A DNA stretch of 64,000 nt, from positions 31,694 to 95,693 of the forward strand of contig CATKAZ010000114.1 in the NCBI GenBank assembly GCA_949745795.1, given 5' to 3'. Each line of letters starts with the position of its first letter. The stretch's first letter is position 1. Below the pieces are notes generated by a model. That model did no database searches and was not told the DNA's origin. It saw nothing but the letters and a program-made list of their open reading frames with translations. Source of the DNA: an uncultured Oscillospiraceae bacterium (GTDB lineage: Bacteria > Bacillota > Clostridia > Oscillospirales > Ruminococcaceae). Below, in pieces: positions 8,379 through 16,970 of this stretch. The translations under genes were made by a program, and so were the position numbers.

Positions 8379-11247
8379 ATGGTAAAAGTCTGTTAATATC
8401 TCTCGGGAACATACTGCATGTTCTGATATTTTGAGCGTTAATAATTTTCATTACCAGTCTTTCCAGACCGATCCCCAAACCGCCGTGAGGAGGCAGACCG
8501 TATTTATGAGCCTCAAGATAATATTTGAAGTCCTCGGGATTAAGTCCCTGAGCTTTCATTTTAGCTATCTGTTCATCATAATCATGAATTCTTTGTCCGC
8601 CGCTTGTTATTTCAAGACCTCTGAAAAGAAGGTCAAATTTATATGCAAGTCTTGGATCTTCCTTTGAATCCATAGCATAAAACGGTGGCTTTGAGGACGG
8701 AAAATGCGTAACAAAAATAAAGTCACTGTCAAATGTTTCCTTAGCGTATTCACAAATTGAAACTTCGTCTTCAGGTTCAAGGTCAAGCTTATTTCCCGAA
8801 CCCTTACTGCCGAGAATTTCTTTAGCCTCAAGAAGTGTAACACACGGTATTTCATTAATTACCGGTACTTCCGCTCCCAAAATCTCAATTTCATTAGCAT
8901 AATTTTCTCTGATATAATCCATAACGTATTTCAGCATAGCAGTTTCCATCGCCATAACATCATACATACTGTCAATATAACCCATTTCAAAGTCAAGACC
9001 GATATACTCATTAATATGTCTTGAGGTTGCATGTTTCTCCGCACGGTAAACTGGTCCGATTTCAAAAACTCTGTCAAAGAACGCAACAGCAGTCTGTTTA
9101 TAAAACTGCGGCGACTGATTTAAGAAAGCAGGCTTGTCAAAGTATTCCAAATGGAATATATTTGAACCGCCTTCTGCACCCTGTGCAACAATTTTCGGAG
9201 TATGAATTTCAGTAAAGTTTTCTTTCAGCATAAACTCTCTGAATCCATTGCATACGCCCTCCTGAAGCTTGAAAATTGCTCTTTCATAAGCATTTCTCAA
9301 AGCTACGGACCGATTGTTGAGATTTATGTCAAGAGTACAGCCCAGACGCTTGTTAGGAACGTGCAGAGGATATTCCTCGGCAGGACTTGAAATAAGACTG
9401 ATATTTTTCAGAACAAGTTCAATTCCGTTGTAACCCTTTTCATTTTCAGTTACAGTGCCTGTGATATTTACAAAGTATCCCTCTTTAAGACCGTCAATAC
9501 TGTCCTTACAGTTTTCAGGAGAATAAATAGTCTGAATCAGATATCTTCCCGTACGTACAACTATGAAGGAAAATTCACTCATATTTCTGATTTTATAAAC
9601 ACAGCAGCTAAGAGTAATATCCTTTCCGACATTGTCAACAGCGTCTAATAACTCAAATTCTTTTTTGAGCGTATCAGTACCTATCTGCATAATATTTTTC
9701 TTAGTACCCGGCTTATATTTATTATCATTTTCATAAGCCGTCATGTTAAGCTGAACTTCAGCATTAACAGCTTCGTCAGATTTACCGTCCGCACTGATGT
9801 CAGCCGCATCTGTACCCTCAGAAAGCTTCTTTTCAAGTTCTTCCTTAATTACCTTAGGTGTACAAGCGCCCTTAAGCTGTTTTGAGCATTGACCCATAAG
9901 GAATCCGAAAACCTTCATTTCACCGTTTCGATACTGCTGAGCTGCTGTTTCATTTGCCTTTAATACGGATTCGATTACTTCTGCAACCTTCGCCATATCA
10001 TTAACGATAAGCATTCCTTTTTCCTTAGCAATTTCCTCAGGAGACTTGCCGCTTGATATCATTTCACGAAGAATTTTTTTAGCGTCATTTTTAGAAACCT
10101 TATCTGTATCAGCCATTTCAACCAATTTTGCAAATGCGTCTGCATCAAAAGGCAGACTATCCATTGAAACCTCTCCCAAATTCACACGGCGGAGCAGTTC
10201 AACAATAATAAAGTTAGCAACACTCTTAGGATTATTATATATTTTAAGAGCCTGATCAAAGAAATCCGAAACCAGCTTTTGATTTACAAGAATTTTGGCG
10301 TCAACCTCTGAAAGACCGTAATCACCTGTATATCTTGCCAAACGCTTATGAGGCATTTCCGGAAGCTTAGCTTTTATTTCATCAAGCATTTCATCGGTAA
10401 AGTTGACCTGTAAAATATCGGGTTCGGGGAAATAACGGTAATCATGAGCGTCCTCCTTGGTTCTCATGGAAGTAGTTTCGCCTCTGTTATCGTTGAAACG
10501 TCTTGTTTCCTGAATAACTCTTTTACCCATGTCTAAAAGTCTTGACTGACGCTTAATCTCAAAATCTATAGCACGTCCGATGGACTTTAATGAGTTTAAG
10601 TTTTTGCACTCTGTTCTGGTACCGAATTCCTTATCTTCCGGTCTCATAATAGAAACGTTAACGTCTGCTCTGAGAGAACCCTGCTCCATTTTACAGTCAC
10701 ACACTCCTGCGTACTGTAAAAGCAGACTTACTTTTTCTACGAAAGCCTTAGCTTCTTCAGCGGAAGAAATATCGGGTTCTGTAACTATTTCTATAAGCGG
10801 TACACCGCATCTGTTGTAATCGGCGAGAGAAACGGCATTGAAGTCGTCATGAACCAGCTTACCTGCGTCCTCTTCAAGATGGATACGATTTACACGGATA
10901 TCCTTTTTCTTTCCGTCTACCTCAATAGTAACAACACCGTTTATACAAAGTGGGAGATTCAGCTGCGAGATCTGATAAGCCTTCGGAAGGTCGGGATAGA
11001 AATAGTTTTTACGGTCAAATACTGAAAATTTATTGATATCACAGCCAAGAGCAAAGCCTGCTTTAACTGCATATTCAACAGCCGTCTGGTTAATAACCGG
11101 CAAAGTTCCGGGCATACCTGTGCAGACAGGACAGCAGCGTGAATTGGGATCACCGCCGAATTCTGCGTTACAGGTACAAAAAACCTTTGATTTAGTTAAA
11201 AGCTCGGCATGAACTTCAAGACCGATAACCGGAATATATGATGACAT
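8377..11247 (-). CDS. gatB-aspS: Fusion of GatB amidotransferase subunit and archaeal-type aspartyl-tRNA synthetase
   Basis: One uninterrupted 956-residue frame joins two enzymes. Residues 1-476 are a full GatB (IPVIGLEVHAELLTKSK; Cys24, Cys26, Cys39, Cys42 region; GSLRADVNVSI; C-terminal YqeY-like tail). Residues 477-525 are a hydrophilic linker. Residues about 530-620 form an OB-fold anticodon domain and 640-956 a class II catalytic core of the archaeal/AspRS2 kind without the bacterial insertion domain, with motif 2 (VYRAEKHATSRHINEY, about 733-748) and motif 3 (GLGIGLERL, 923-931). GatB delivers misacylated Asp-tRNA(Asn)/Glu-tRNA(Gln) to the GatA amidase; a non-discriminating AspRS makes Asp-tRNA(Asn). 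Fusing them covalently links charging to amidation. Last gene of gatC-gatA-gatB. Confidence 0.95.
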   Translation of the reverse strand: MSSYIPVIGLEVHAELLTKSKVFCTCNAEFGGDPNSRCCPVCTGMPGTLPVINQTAVEYAVKAGFALGCDINKFSVFDRKNYFYPDLPKAYQISQLNLPLCINGVVTIEVDGKKKDIRVNRIHLEEDAGKLVHDDFNAVSLADYNRCGVPLIEIVTEPDISSAEEAKAFVEKVSLLLQYAGVCDCKMEQGSLRADVNVSIMRPEDKEFGTRTECKNLNSLKSIGRAIDFEIKRQSRLLDMGKRVIQETRRFNDNRGETTSMRTKEDAHDYRYFPEPDILQVNFTDEMLDEIKAKLPEMPHKRLARYTGDYGLSEVDAKILVNQKLVSDFFDQALKIYNNPKSVANFIIVELLRRVNLGEVSMDSLPFDADAFAKLVEMADTDKVSKNDAKKILREMISSGKSPEEIAKEKGMLIVNDMAKVAEVIESVLKANETAAQQYRNGEMKVFGFLMGQCSKQLKGACTPKVIKEELEKKLSEGTDAADISADGKSDEAVNAEVQLNMTAYENDNKYKPGTKKNIMQIGTDTLKKEFELLDAVDNVGKDITLSCCVYKIRNMSEFSFIVVRTGRYLIQTIYSPENCKDSIDGLKEGYFVNITGTVTENEKGYNGIELVLKNISLISSPAEEYPLHVPNKRLGCTLDINLNNRSVALRNAYERAIFKLQEGVCNGFREFMLKENFTEIHTPKIVAQGAEGGSNIFHLEYFDKPAFLNQSPQFYKQTAVAFFDRVFEIGPVYRAEKHATSRHINEYIGLDFEMGYIDSMYDVMAMETAMLKYVMDYIRENYANEIEILGAEVPVINEIPCVTLLEAKEILGSKGSGNKLDLEPEDEVSICEYAKETFDSDFIFVTHFPSSKPPFYAMDSKEDPRLAYKFDLLFRGLEITSGGQRIHDYDEQIAKMKAQGLNPEDFKYYLEAHKYGLPPHGGLGIGLERLVMKIINAQNIRTCSMFPRDINRLLP

Positions 11248-11262
11248 TTTTCTTCTCCTCCT

Positions 11263-12717
11263 TTAAACCATTTCCGGCGCTTTATAGGCGAAAGACTTTT
11301 CAAAAGCGTCCGCAGCGCCGATAATAGAAGCCTCGTCGAACTTCTTTCCGATAATTGACATACCAACAGGCATATCGTCCTTGTTATATCCGCATGTTGT
11401 AGATATAGCCGGAAGAGAGGCAATGTTTACTGTTACGGTACAGATATCAGCCTTATACATTTTTACTGGATCCGACACATTTTCATCTGCATTGTAAGCA
11501 ACGGAAGGTGTTGTAGGAGTCAGAATCATATCGCACTTTTCAAAAATGCTGTCATATTCTGCCGATATTTTCTGTCTAAGCGCAAGAGCCTTACCGTAAT
11601 ATGCGTCATAGTAGCCGCTTGAAAGAGCATAATTTCCGAGAAGTATTCTTCTTTTAACTTCACTGCCGAATCCTTCTGCTCTTGAATTACAGATAAGCTC
11701 GTTAAAGTTTTCTCCTATCTCACTGCGGTGACCGTACTTAATACCGTCATATCTTGAAAGATTTGAAGAAGCTTCGGCAGAAGAAATCAAATAGTATGCA
11801 GGAACGGCATATTTAAGACTGGGCATACTGCATTCTATAAGCTCTGCACCCATTTGCTTATATGCTTCAGCTGCTTTCAGTACGGCGTCCGCTACCTCTT
11901 TATCAATACCTTCTCCGTAAAATTCCTTCGGAACGGCAATTTTAACGCCCTTCATATCCATACCGATTTTAGCGGTAAAATCCTCCGCAGGATTCTTTGA
12001 GGAAGTACCGTCATGTCTGTCATATCCTGCAACAGCGTTTAAAATCAATGCACAGTCATGAGCGTCCTTTGCAATAGGACCGATCTGATCAAGAGATGAA
12101 GCGAAAGCCACAAGACCGTAACGTGAAACTCTGCCGTAAGTGGGTTTCAGACCTGTAACGCCGCAGAATGCCGCAGGCTGTCTGATAGAACCGCCAGTAT
12201 CGGAACCCAGTGCCCCTGCACAAAGGGATGCAGAAACGCTTGCCGCCGAACCGCCTGAAGAACCTCCGGGAACTCTGTTCAAATCGTAAGGATTTTTTGT
12301 CTTTGCAAAAGCGGAGGTCTGAGTTGAACCGCCCATAGCAAACTCGTCCATGCTTACTTTTCCCAGCATAACGATGTTCTGTTCATTAAGCTTTTCCATA
12401 ACCGTAGCGTTATAAGGCGGAACAAAATTTTCAAGCATTTTTGAAGCGCAGGTTGTTTTGATTCCGTCTGTACAGATATTGTCCTTTATCGCCATAGGAA
12501 TACCGCAAAGCGGGGAAGCATTTCCGGCTTTGATTTTTTTCTGAGCTGCTTCAGCGCTCTCGAGTGCATGTTCTTCCGTAACGGTAATATAGCTTTTTAC
12601 ACTACCGTCATATTTTTTTATTCTGTCAATATAACTGTGAGTAAGCTCGGAAACAGAAATTTCTCCGCTGTCCAAAAGCGTTCTCATGTCTCTGATTTTA
12701 AGTTTTGTAATATCCAT
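11263..12717 (-). CDS. gatA: Asp-tRNA(Asn)/Glu-tRNA(Gln) amidotransferase subunit A
   Basis: The 484-residue amidase subunit hydrolyses glutamine or asparagine and channels ammonia to GatB. The amidase-signature Ser-Ser-Lys triad region is intact: Lys in PMAIKDNICT, the GGSSGGSAASV glycine/serine stretch and GSDTGGSIRQPAAFCG. The length is normal. It lies 20 bases after gatC and 15 before gatB-aspS, so the three subunits are one operon. Confidence 0.98.
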   Translation of the reverse strand: MDITKLKIRDMRTLLDSGEISVSELTHSYIDRIKKYDGSVKSYITVTEEHALESAEAAQKKIKAGNASPLCGIPMAIKDNICTDGIKTTCASKMLENFVPPYNATVMEKLNEQNIVMLGKVSMDEFAMGGSTQTSAFAKTKNPYDLNRVPGGSSGGSAASVSASLCAGALGSDTGGSIRQPAAFCGVTGLKPTYGRVSRYGLVAFASSLDQIGPIAKDAHDCALILNAVAGYDRHDGTSSKNPAEDFTAKIGMDMKGVKIAVPKEFYGEGIDKEVADAVLKAAEAYKQMGAELIECSMPSLKYAVPAYYLISSAEASSNLSRYDGIKYGHRSEIGENFNELICNSRAEGFGSEVKRRILLGNYALSSGYYDAYYGKALALRQKISAEYDSIFEKCDMILTPTTPSVAYNADENVSDPVKMYKADICTVTVNIASLPAISTTCGYNKDDMPVGMSIIGKKFDEASIIGAADAFEKSFAYKAPEMV

Positions 12718-12737
12718 ATCTTAACCTCTTATCCGAA

Positions 12738-13016
12738 TTATTCAACAACCTTAGGAACAACAAAGCAATTTTTGCTGTTAACTGCATTTTGCAGTATTTT
12801 TTCCGTTGGCATACTGGCTTCCGATGCGTCCTCGCGCAGATTGTTAAGATACACATTTTTATTATCCGCAAACGCATTATATTCAACGTCAATTTCCTTG
12901 ATTGTATCCATAATTTCAATGATACTGGTCATTTCTTCGGCTGTTTTTTTAAGTTCCTCATCAGTAAATGAAAGCTTTCCGAGTCTGGAAAGATACGACA
13001 CCATTTCAAGATCCAA
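12738..13016 (-). CDS. gatC: Asp-tRNA(Asn)/Glu-tRNA(Gln) amidotransferase subunit C
   Basis: A 92-residue GatC that belts GatA to GatB. The sequence (MVSYLSRLGKLSFTDEEL, then a helix and the LREDASE segment) matches the family. The start is a TTG at 13016: GAGGG lies seven bases upstream and the protein aligns from there; the next ATG (at 13004) would cut only four residues. It heads the operon, 47 bases downstream of a good promoter. Confidence 0.93.
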   Translation of the reverse strand: MDLEMVSYLSRLGKLSFTDEELKKTAEEMTSIIEIMDTIKEIDVEYNAFADNKNVYLNNLREDASEASMPTEKILQNAVNSKNCFVVPKVVE

Positions 13017-13063
13017 ATCAAATCCCTCGTTTCTGCATTATTTCAATAAAATAAACTTATTAA

Positions 13064-13092
13064 ATTATACTACATTTTAGCAATCATTGCAA
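13064..13092 (-). promoter_or_regulatory. Promoter of the gatCAB-aspS operon
   Basis: The minus strand reads TTGCAA, 17 bases, TATAAT. The leader is only about 40 bases and shows no T-box features. Confidence 0.7.
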
Positions 13093-13173
13093 GATTTTTT
13101 TTATTATTACTTGTAAAATTAATAATTTTATATCGTCTGATTTCTATAATATTGCATTTTTTCAAAAAGCTTG

Positions 13174-13202
13174 TTGATTTTTTACGGAAAATAATATATA
13201 CT
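13174..13202 (+). promoter_or_regulatory. Promoter of dapF-dapL
   Basis: TTGATT, 17 bases, TATACT, about 35 bases before the dapF start. Confidence 0.7.
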
Positions 13203-13236
13203 TATATTGTTAATTTAAATCAAAGGGGCGATAAAA

Positions 13237-14085
13237 ATGAAATTTACAAAAATGCACGGTATCGGCAACGATTACATATATGTAAACTGCTTTGAAGAAA
13301 AAATCGACAGTCCCGAAAGGGTTGCCGTATACGTAAGCGACCGCCGTAAGGGTATAGGCTCTGACGGACTTGTAATGATAATGCCGTCCGACAAGGCTGA
13401 TTTCAGAATGAGAATTTTCAATGCAGACGGTTCTGAAGCAATGATGTGCGGAAACGCTACACGCTGTATCGGAAAATACGTTTACGATAAAGGTTTGACG
13501 GATAAAACCGAAATAACACTTGAAACCAATTCAGGTATAAAATACCTCACACTGTTTCCGGAAAACGGCAAAGTGGAATTTGTAGAAGTAGATATGGGCA
13601 AAGCCATCCTAATTCCAAAGGAAATACCCGTAATTTCAGAAAAAGAAAGATTTATTTCCGAACCTGTAGAGGTTGACGGAAAAGAATATAAAATCACATG
13701 CGTATCAATGGGTAATCCTCACGCTATAGTTTATATGAACGATATTAAAAGTCTTGAACTTGAAAAAATCGGTCCTTCCTTTGAAAATCACAAGCTCTTT
13801 CCAGACAGAATCAATACCGAATTCATAGAAGTTATAGATTCTAGAACTCTTAATATGAGAGTTTGGGAAAGAGGAAGCGGTGAAACATTTGCCTGCGGAA
13901 CCGGGGCATGCGCATCGGTGGTAGCGTCAGTACTAAACGGATACTGCAAGCATGACGAAGAAGTCACCGTTCATCTCAGAGGAGGCGACCTTAAAATAAC
14001 ATGGAACTCTGACGGTACCGTTATTATGAAAGGACCTGCCGCACTAATCTGTGACGGTGACATTGATGTAAGTCATATAAAATAA
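13237..14085 (+). CDS. dapF: Diaminopimelate epimerase
   Basis: Interconverts LL- and meso-diaminopimelate in lysine and peptidoglycan synthesis. The 282-residue protein has the two catalytic cysteines in their usual settings: Cys71 (EAMMCGNATRC) and Cys220 (FACGTGACAS), and starts with the typical MKFTKMHGIGNDY. An AAAGGGG site precedes it. It lies 19 bases before dapL, so the two consecutive enzymes of the aminotransferase variant are co-expressed. Confidence 0.98.
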   Translation: MKFTKMHGIGNDYIYVNCFEEKIDSPERVAVYVSDRRKGIGSDGLVMIMPSDKADFRMRIFNADGSEAMMCGNATRCIGKYVYDKGLTDKTEITLETNSGIKYLTLFPENGKVEFVEVDMGKAILIPKEIPVISEKERFISEPVEVDGKEYKITCVSMGNPHAIVYMNDIKSLELEKIGPSFENHKLFPDRINTEFIEVIDSRTLNMRVWERGSGETFACGTGACASVVASVLNGYCKHDEEVTVHLRGGDLKITWNSDGTVIMKGPAALICDGDIDVSHIK

Positions 14086-14104
14086 ATTTTTAAGGAGTAT
14101 TATA

Positions 14105-15292
14105 ATGACAAAAGTAAACAAGAATTTTGAAAACCTTGTTCCAAATTATCTTTTTGCAGATATAGCCAAAAAGACAAACGAATTTATAAAAGCAAATCCC
14201 GATAAAAAGCTTATCAGACTGGGTATAGGCGACGTTACTCTTCCTCTTGCGCCTGTAGTTGTGGAAGCAATGAAAAAGGGCTGTGAAGAACTGGGCGTAA
14301 AGGAAACCTTTAAAGGTTATCCTGATTACGAAGGATATGAATTTTTAAGAACCGCCATATCAGATTACTATAAAAGCTTCGGCGTTAACGTATCAGCCGA
14401 TGAAATTCTCGTAAACGACGGAGCTAAAAGCGATGCGGGCAATATCGGCGACATTTTCTCTGAAGACAATGTAATTTTGGTAACAGACCCGGTATATCCG
14501 GTATATGTGGATTCAAACATTATGGCCGGCAGAAAAATTCTCTATGCTGACGGTACGGAAGAAAATAATTTCTGCGCAATGCCCAATCCTGACGTAAAAG
14601 CCGATATAATTTATCTCTGCTCCCCTAACAACCCTACAGGAGCATGCTTAAACAAAGAACAGCTTAAAGCTTGGGTTGATTATGCAAATGAAAATAATGC
14701 TCTTATTATATATGACGCTGCATATGAAGCATTCATTTCCGAAGATGATATTCCGAGAAGTATTATGGAAATCGAAGGTGCCAGAACATGCGCAATTGAA
14801 ATGTGCTCACTTTCAAAGACAGCCGGATTTACCGGTACAAGATGCGGTTATACCGTAATTCCTAAAGAACTTGAGCTTGACGGTACTAATATCTACAAGC
14901 TCTGGTACAGAAGACTTTCCACAAAATTCAACGGTGTATCATATCCTGTACAATGTGCGGCAGCGGCAGTATTTTCTGAGGAAGGACAGAAGCAAACCCG
15001 AGAAAATATCGCATATTACAAGGAAAATGCAAAAATCATCGCAGAAACAATGGACGAATTGGGCATTAAGTACACAGGCGGCATAAACTCTCCTTATATT
15101 TGGCTGAAGTGTCCGAATAATATGGGCAGCTGGGAATTCTTCGACTATCTTCTTAACAATATTTATGTAGTAGGAACTCCGGGAGAGGGATTCGGTAAAA
15201 ACGGTGCAGGCTGGTTCAGACTAACTTCATTCGGAGACAGAGAAAACACTATTGAAGCAATGAACAGACTTAAAGGTCTTATGAAAAAATAA
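14105..15292 (+). CDS. dapL: LL-diaminopimelate aminotransferase
   Basis: Converts tetrahydrodipicolinate directly to LL-diaminopimelate using glutamate, bypassing the succinyl or acetyl route. The 395-residue fold-type-I PLP enzyme shows RLGIGDVTLPL, SPNNPTGACL (PLP-binding Asn), YDAAYEAF and the PLP lysine in CSLSKTAGFTGTR; the C-terminal WFRLTSFG holds the carboxylate-binding Arg. Length and order match DapL of Clostridia. AAGGAG precedes the start. A terminator follows about 45 bases on. Confidence 0.97.
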   Translation: MTKVNKNFENLVPNYLFADIAKKTNEFIKANPDKKLIRLGIGDVTLPLAPVVVEAMKKGCEELGVKETFKGYPDYEGYEFLRTAISDYYKSFGVNVSADEILVNDGAKSDAGNIGDIFSEDNVILVTDPVYPVYVDSNIMAGRKILYADGTEENNFCAMPNPDVKADIIYLCSPNNPTGACLNKEQLKAWVDYANENNALIIYDAAYEAFISEDDIPRSIMEIEGARTCAIEMCSLSKTAGFTGTRCGYTVIPKELELDGTNIYKLWYRRLSTKFNGVSYPVQCAAAAVFSEEGQKQTRENIAYYKENAKIIAETMDELGIKYTGGINSPYIWLKCPNNMGSWEFFDYLLNNIYVVGTPGEGFGKNGAGWFRLTSFGDRENTIEAMNRLKGLMKK

Positions 15293-15335
15293 TAATAAAA
15301 AGCATACGCGGCATTGCATAAGAAATTCTGCTCTG

Positions 15336-15364
15336 CCGCAGTTCCTTTTACTGTGGATTTTTTT
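15336..15364 (+). terminator. Terminator after dapL
   Basis: CCGCAGT pairs with ACTGTGG (one G-T wobble) around a seven-base loop and is followed by seven Ts. A further GCGGCA...TGCCGC pairing (15308-15339) overlaps it and would compete with it. Confidence 0.6.
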
Positions 15365-15461
15365 AAATTAATTTTCATTTTAATGAATATAAAAAATTCT
15401 TTTTCTAACAATAATTAAGACAGATTCTTAGTAATCTGAACAAATTAGGAGGAAAAATAAA

Positions 15462-15653
15462 ATGAAAAATTCAAGACCGGATACTCCTGTTCAGCCTTCA
15501 TATGAAGACATTATGTTCAATGAAGCCGGCTCGGCAAATGAATGTACCGGACTTATTCCGTCCGCTGTTATAACAGAATCGGAATATGATTCATATGAAA
15601 GCTTATACGATTTTAATATTCCTAAAAGTGTAAAGGAAGAAATTCAAAAATAA
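15462..15653 (+). CDS. Small acidic protein of unknown function
   Basis: A 63-residue, proline- and acid-rich protein (opening MKNSRPDTPVQPSYEDIMFN, with a central ECTGLIPSAV). It has no membrane segment or signal peptide and a single Cys. The very strong AGGAGG site, normal codon use and its own terminator argue that it is real. I recognise no domain. It lies alone between dapL and the lectin gene; regulation and role are unknown. Confidence 0.75.
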   Translation: MKNSRPDTPVQPSYEDIMFNEAGSANECTGLIPSAVITESEYDSYESLYDFNIPKSVKEEIQK

Positions 15654-15668
15654 TCGGATATTGTATTA

Positions 15669-15697
15669 AAGGACGCATTAAAGCGTCCTTATTTTTT
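15669..15697 (+). terminator. Terminator of the small acidic protein gene
   Basis: AAGGACGC and GCGTCCTT form a perfect 8-bp stem followed by ATTTTTTAT. Confidence 0.88.
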
Positions 15698-15826
15698 ATA
15701 GCTTTAAATTACATTTATAAATATTGTGATCACTTAATATATTACAATTTTAATTTTTATTATATAGAATTTATTAACATATTATTAATAATAAGAAAAT
15801 AAAATATTAAACTTTAAATAAATATA

Positions 15827-15854
15827 TTGCAAAAAATTCCAAAAAATGTATAAT
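15827..15854 (+). promoter_or_regulatory. Promoter of the lectin gene
   Basis: TTGCAA, 16 bases, TATAAT in a very AT-rich stretch; a 22-bp perfect palindrome starts three bases after the -10 box. The rest of the 250-base gap back to the small protein gene is featureless AT-rich sequence. Confidence 0.65.
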
Positions 15855-15856
15855 AG

Positions 15857-15878
15857 TAATATAATCATGATTATATTA
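15857..15878. promoter_or_regulatory. 22-bp perfect palindrome at the lectin transcription start (operator candidate)
   Basis: The arms TAATATAATCA and TGATTATATTA are exact reverse complements. They sit over the expected transcription start of the lectin gene, the usual place for a repressor site. A TATAATCA half-site recurs just after the -10 box of the subtilase gene (about 16920), which hints at shared control. Confidence 0.5.
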
Positions 15879-15906
15879 TATTTATATGAAAAGAGGTTAA
15901 AAAATC

Positions 15907-16827
15907 ATGAAAAAGATTTTTAAAAAAGTGTTTTCTTGTTTATTAATATGCATATTATGCTGCTGTCCGCTGACAAATGTCTATGCAAATGAAATTAATA
16001 TTAATGCAAAAATAGTATCGGAAAATGCACTTTCGATATCTGCCAATAATACTTATTATATTAGAAATTACAGCAGTAATTTATATCTGGACGTTGCAGC
16101 TCCGGGTTATAAGGAGTTAATACAGCATGCCTTTATGGGCGGCAATAATCAACGCTTTGTTTACCAAAATAATACATTAAAGTCCGTTCACACAAACAGC
16201 TATGTTACAACAGGTGCAAATTACGCAACTGATTTTCCAAGAGCTGTAGTCGGTTCATCACTAAAAATTTCATTATCAGTAAATCCAGATGGAACTTACT
16301 GCATTTTAAAACAGGACGGTAATACATGGAGAGCTCTTGACGTATATAAATCCACATCTGTTGTAGGCTGGGCTGAATATACCGGTGTGAGCAGTCAAAA
16401 ATGGGTACTGGAAGACGGAAATCAAGCTGAAATCGCAAGAGGTACATATTATATAATAAATGCGAACAGCGGAAAATATCTTCAGTTAAATGAAACTACA
16501 GGCGGTCTGGTACAAAACACTTTAAACAGCGGTAATAATCAGAAGTGGGAAATCGTTAAAACTTCAAGCGGAAATTATCAGATCAAAACAAAATCCACAA
16601 AGTATCCCGGCTATATCAATATCGGTACTGATAATTACGGTGTGGTCAAAAGTTCAAGTATGAACATAGATATTTATGAAAACGATAACGGTACATATAA
16701 ACTTCATATGCCGAATTTAGCATATTGCCTGGTTGTTCAAAATGGTTCTACGGTAAATCTGGCAAAAATCATTTGGTACCCTTATAATAATACATATAAT
16801 GAACAGTGGATGTTCGTAAAGGCATAA
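15907..16827 (+). CDS. Secreted protein with ricin-type beta-trefoil lectin domains
   Basis: A 306-residue exported protein. Residues 1-28 are a signal peptide (KKIFKKVFSCLLICILCCC, cleavage near VYA-NEI). The rest contains two beta-trefoil repeats (about 45-170 and 175-306) marked by degenerate QxW motifs: NNQRFVYQ, SSQKWVLED, NNQKWEIVK and NEQWMFVK. Ricin-type trefoils bind sugars, so it probably binds a host or plant glycan. No catalytic domain, dockerin or anchor is present. The next gene encodes a secreted dockerin-bearing protease, so the two may act together outside the cell (inferred). Confidence 0.85.
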   Translation: MKKIFKKVFSCLLICILCCCPLTNVYANEININAKIVSENALSISANNTYYIRNYSSNLYLDVAAPGYKELIQHAFMGGNNQRFVYQNNTLKSVHTNSYVTTGANYATDFPRAVVGSSLKISLSVNPDGTYCILKQDGNTWRALDVYKSTSVVGWAEYTGVSSQKWVLEDGNQAEIARGTYYIINANSGKYLQLNETTGGLVQNTLNSGNNQKWEIVKTSSGNYQIKTKSTKYPGYINIGTDNYGVVKSSSMNIDIYENDNGTYKLHMPNLAYCLVVQNGSTVNLAKIIWYPYNNTYNEQWMFVKA

Positions 16828-16834
16828 TAATTAA

Positions 16835-16868
16835 AATCTTCCTATAAATCATAGGAGGATTTTTTTTG
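16835..16868 (+). terminator. Terminator of the lectin gene
   Basis: AATCTTCCTAT pairs with ATAGGAGGATT and is followed by a run of Ts. Confidence 0.85.
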
Positions 16869-16887
16869 CCTCAAATTCTACATATAA

Positions 16888-16916
16888 TTGACTAAATAAG
16901 AAAAATAAGTTATAAT
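16888..16916 (+). promoter_or_regulatory. Promoter of the subtilase gene
   Basis: TTGACT, 17 bases, TATAAT, a near-consensus promoter about 55 bases before the start codon. Confidence 0.8.
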
Positions 16917-16970
16917 ATAAATATAATCAAATAAATATTTTATCAATTATAAGAAAGGAAAACATCCAAT

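Noticed and set aside
9700-9830. gatB-aspS fusion as a frameshift or assembly artefact
   Set aside because: The linker is in frame with no stop, and both enzymes keep complete motifs. An artefact would need an exact in-frame loss of stop and start signals. Read data would settle it.
13017-13236. T-box or other riboswitch between gatC and dapF
   Set aside because: Both promoters are short-leader types facing apart, and no structured GC-rich element is visible in the AT-rich gap.
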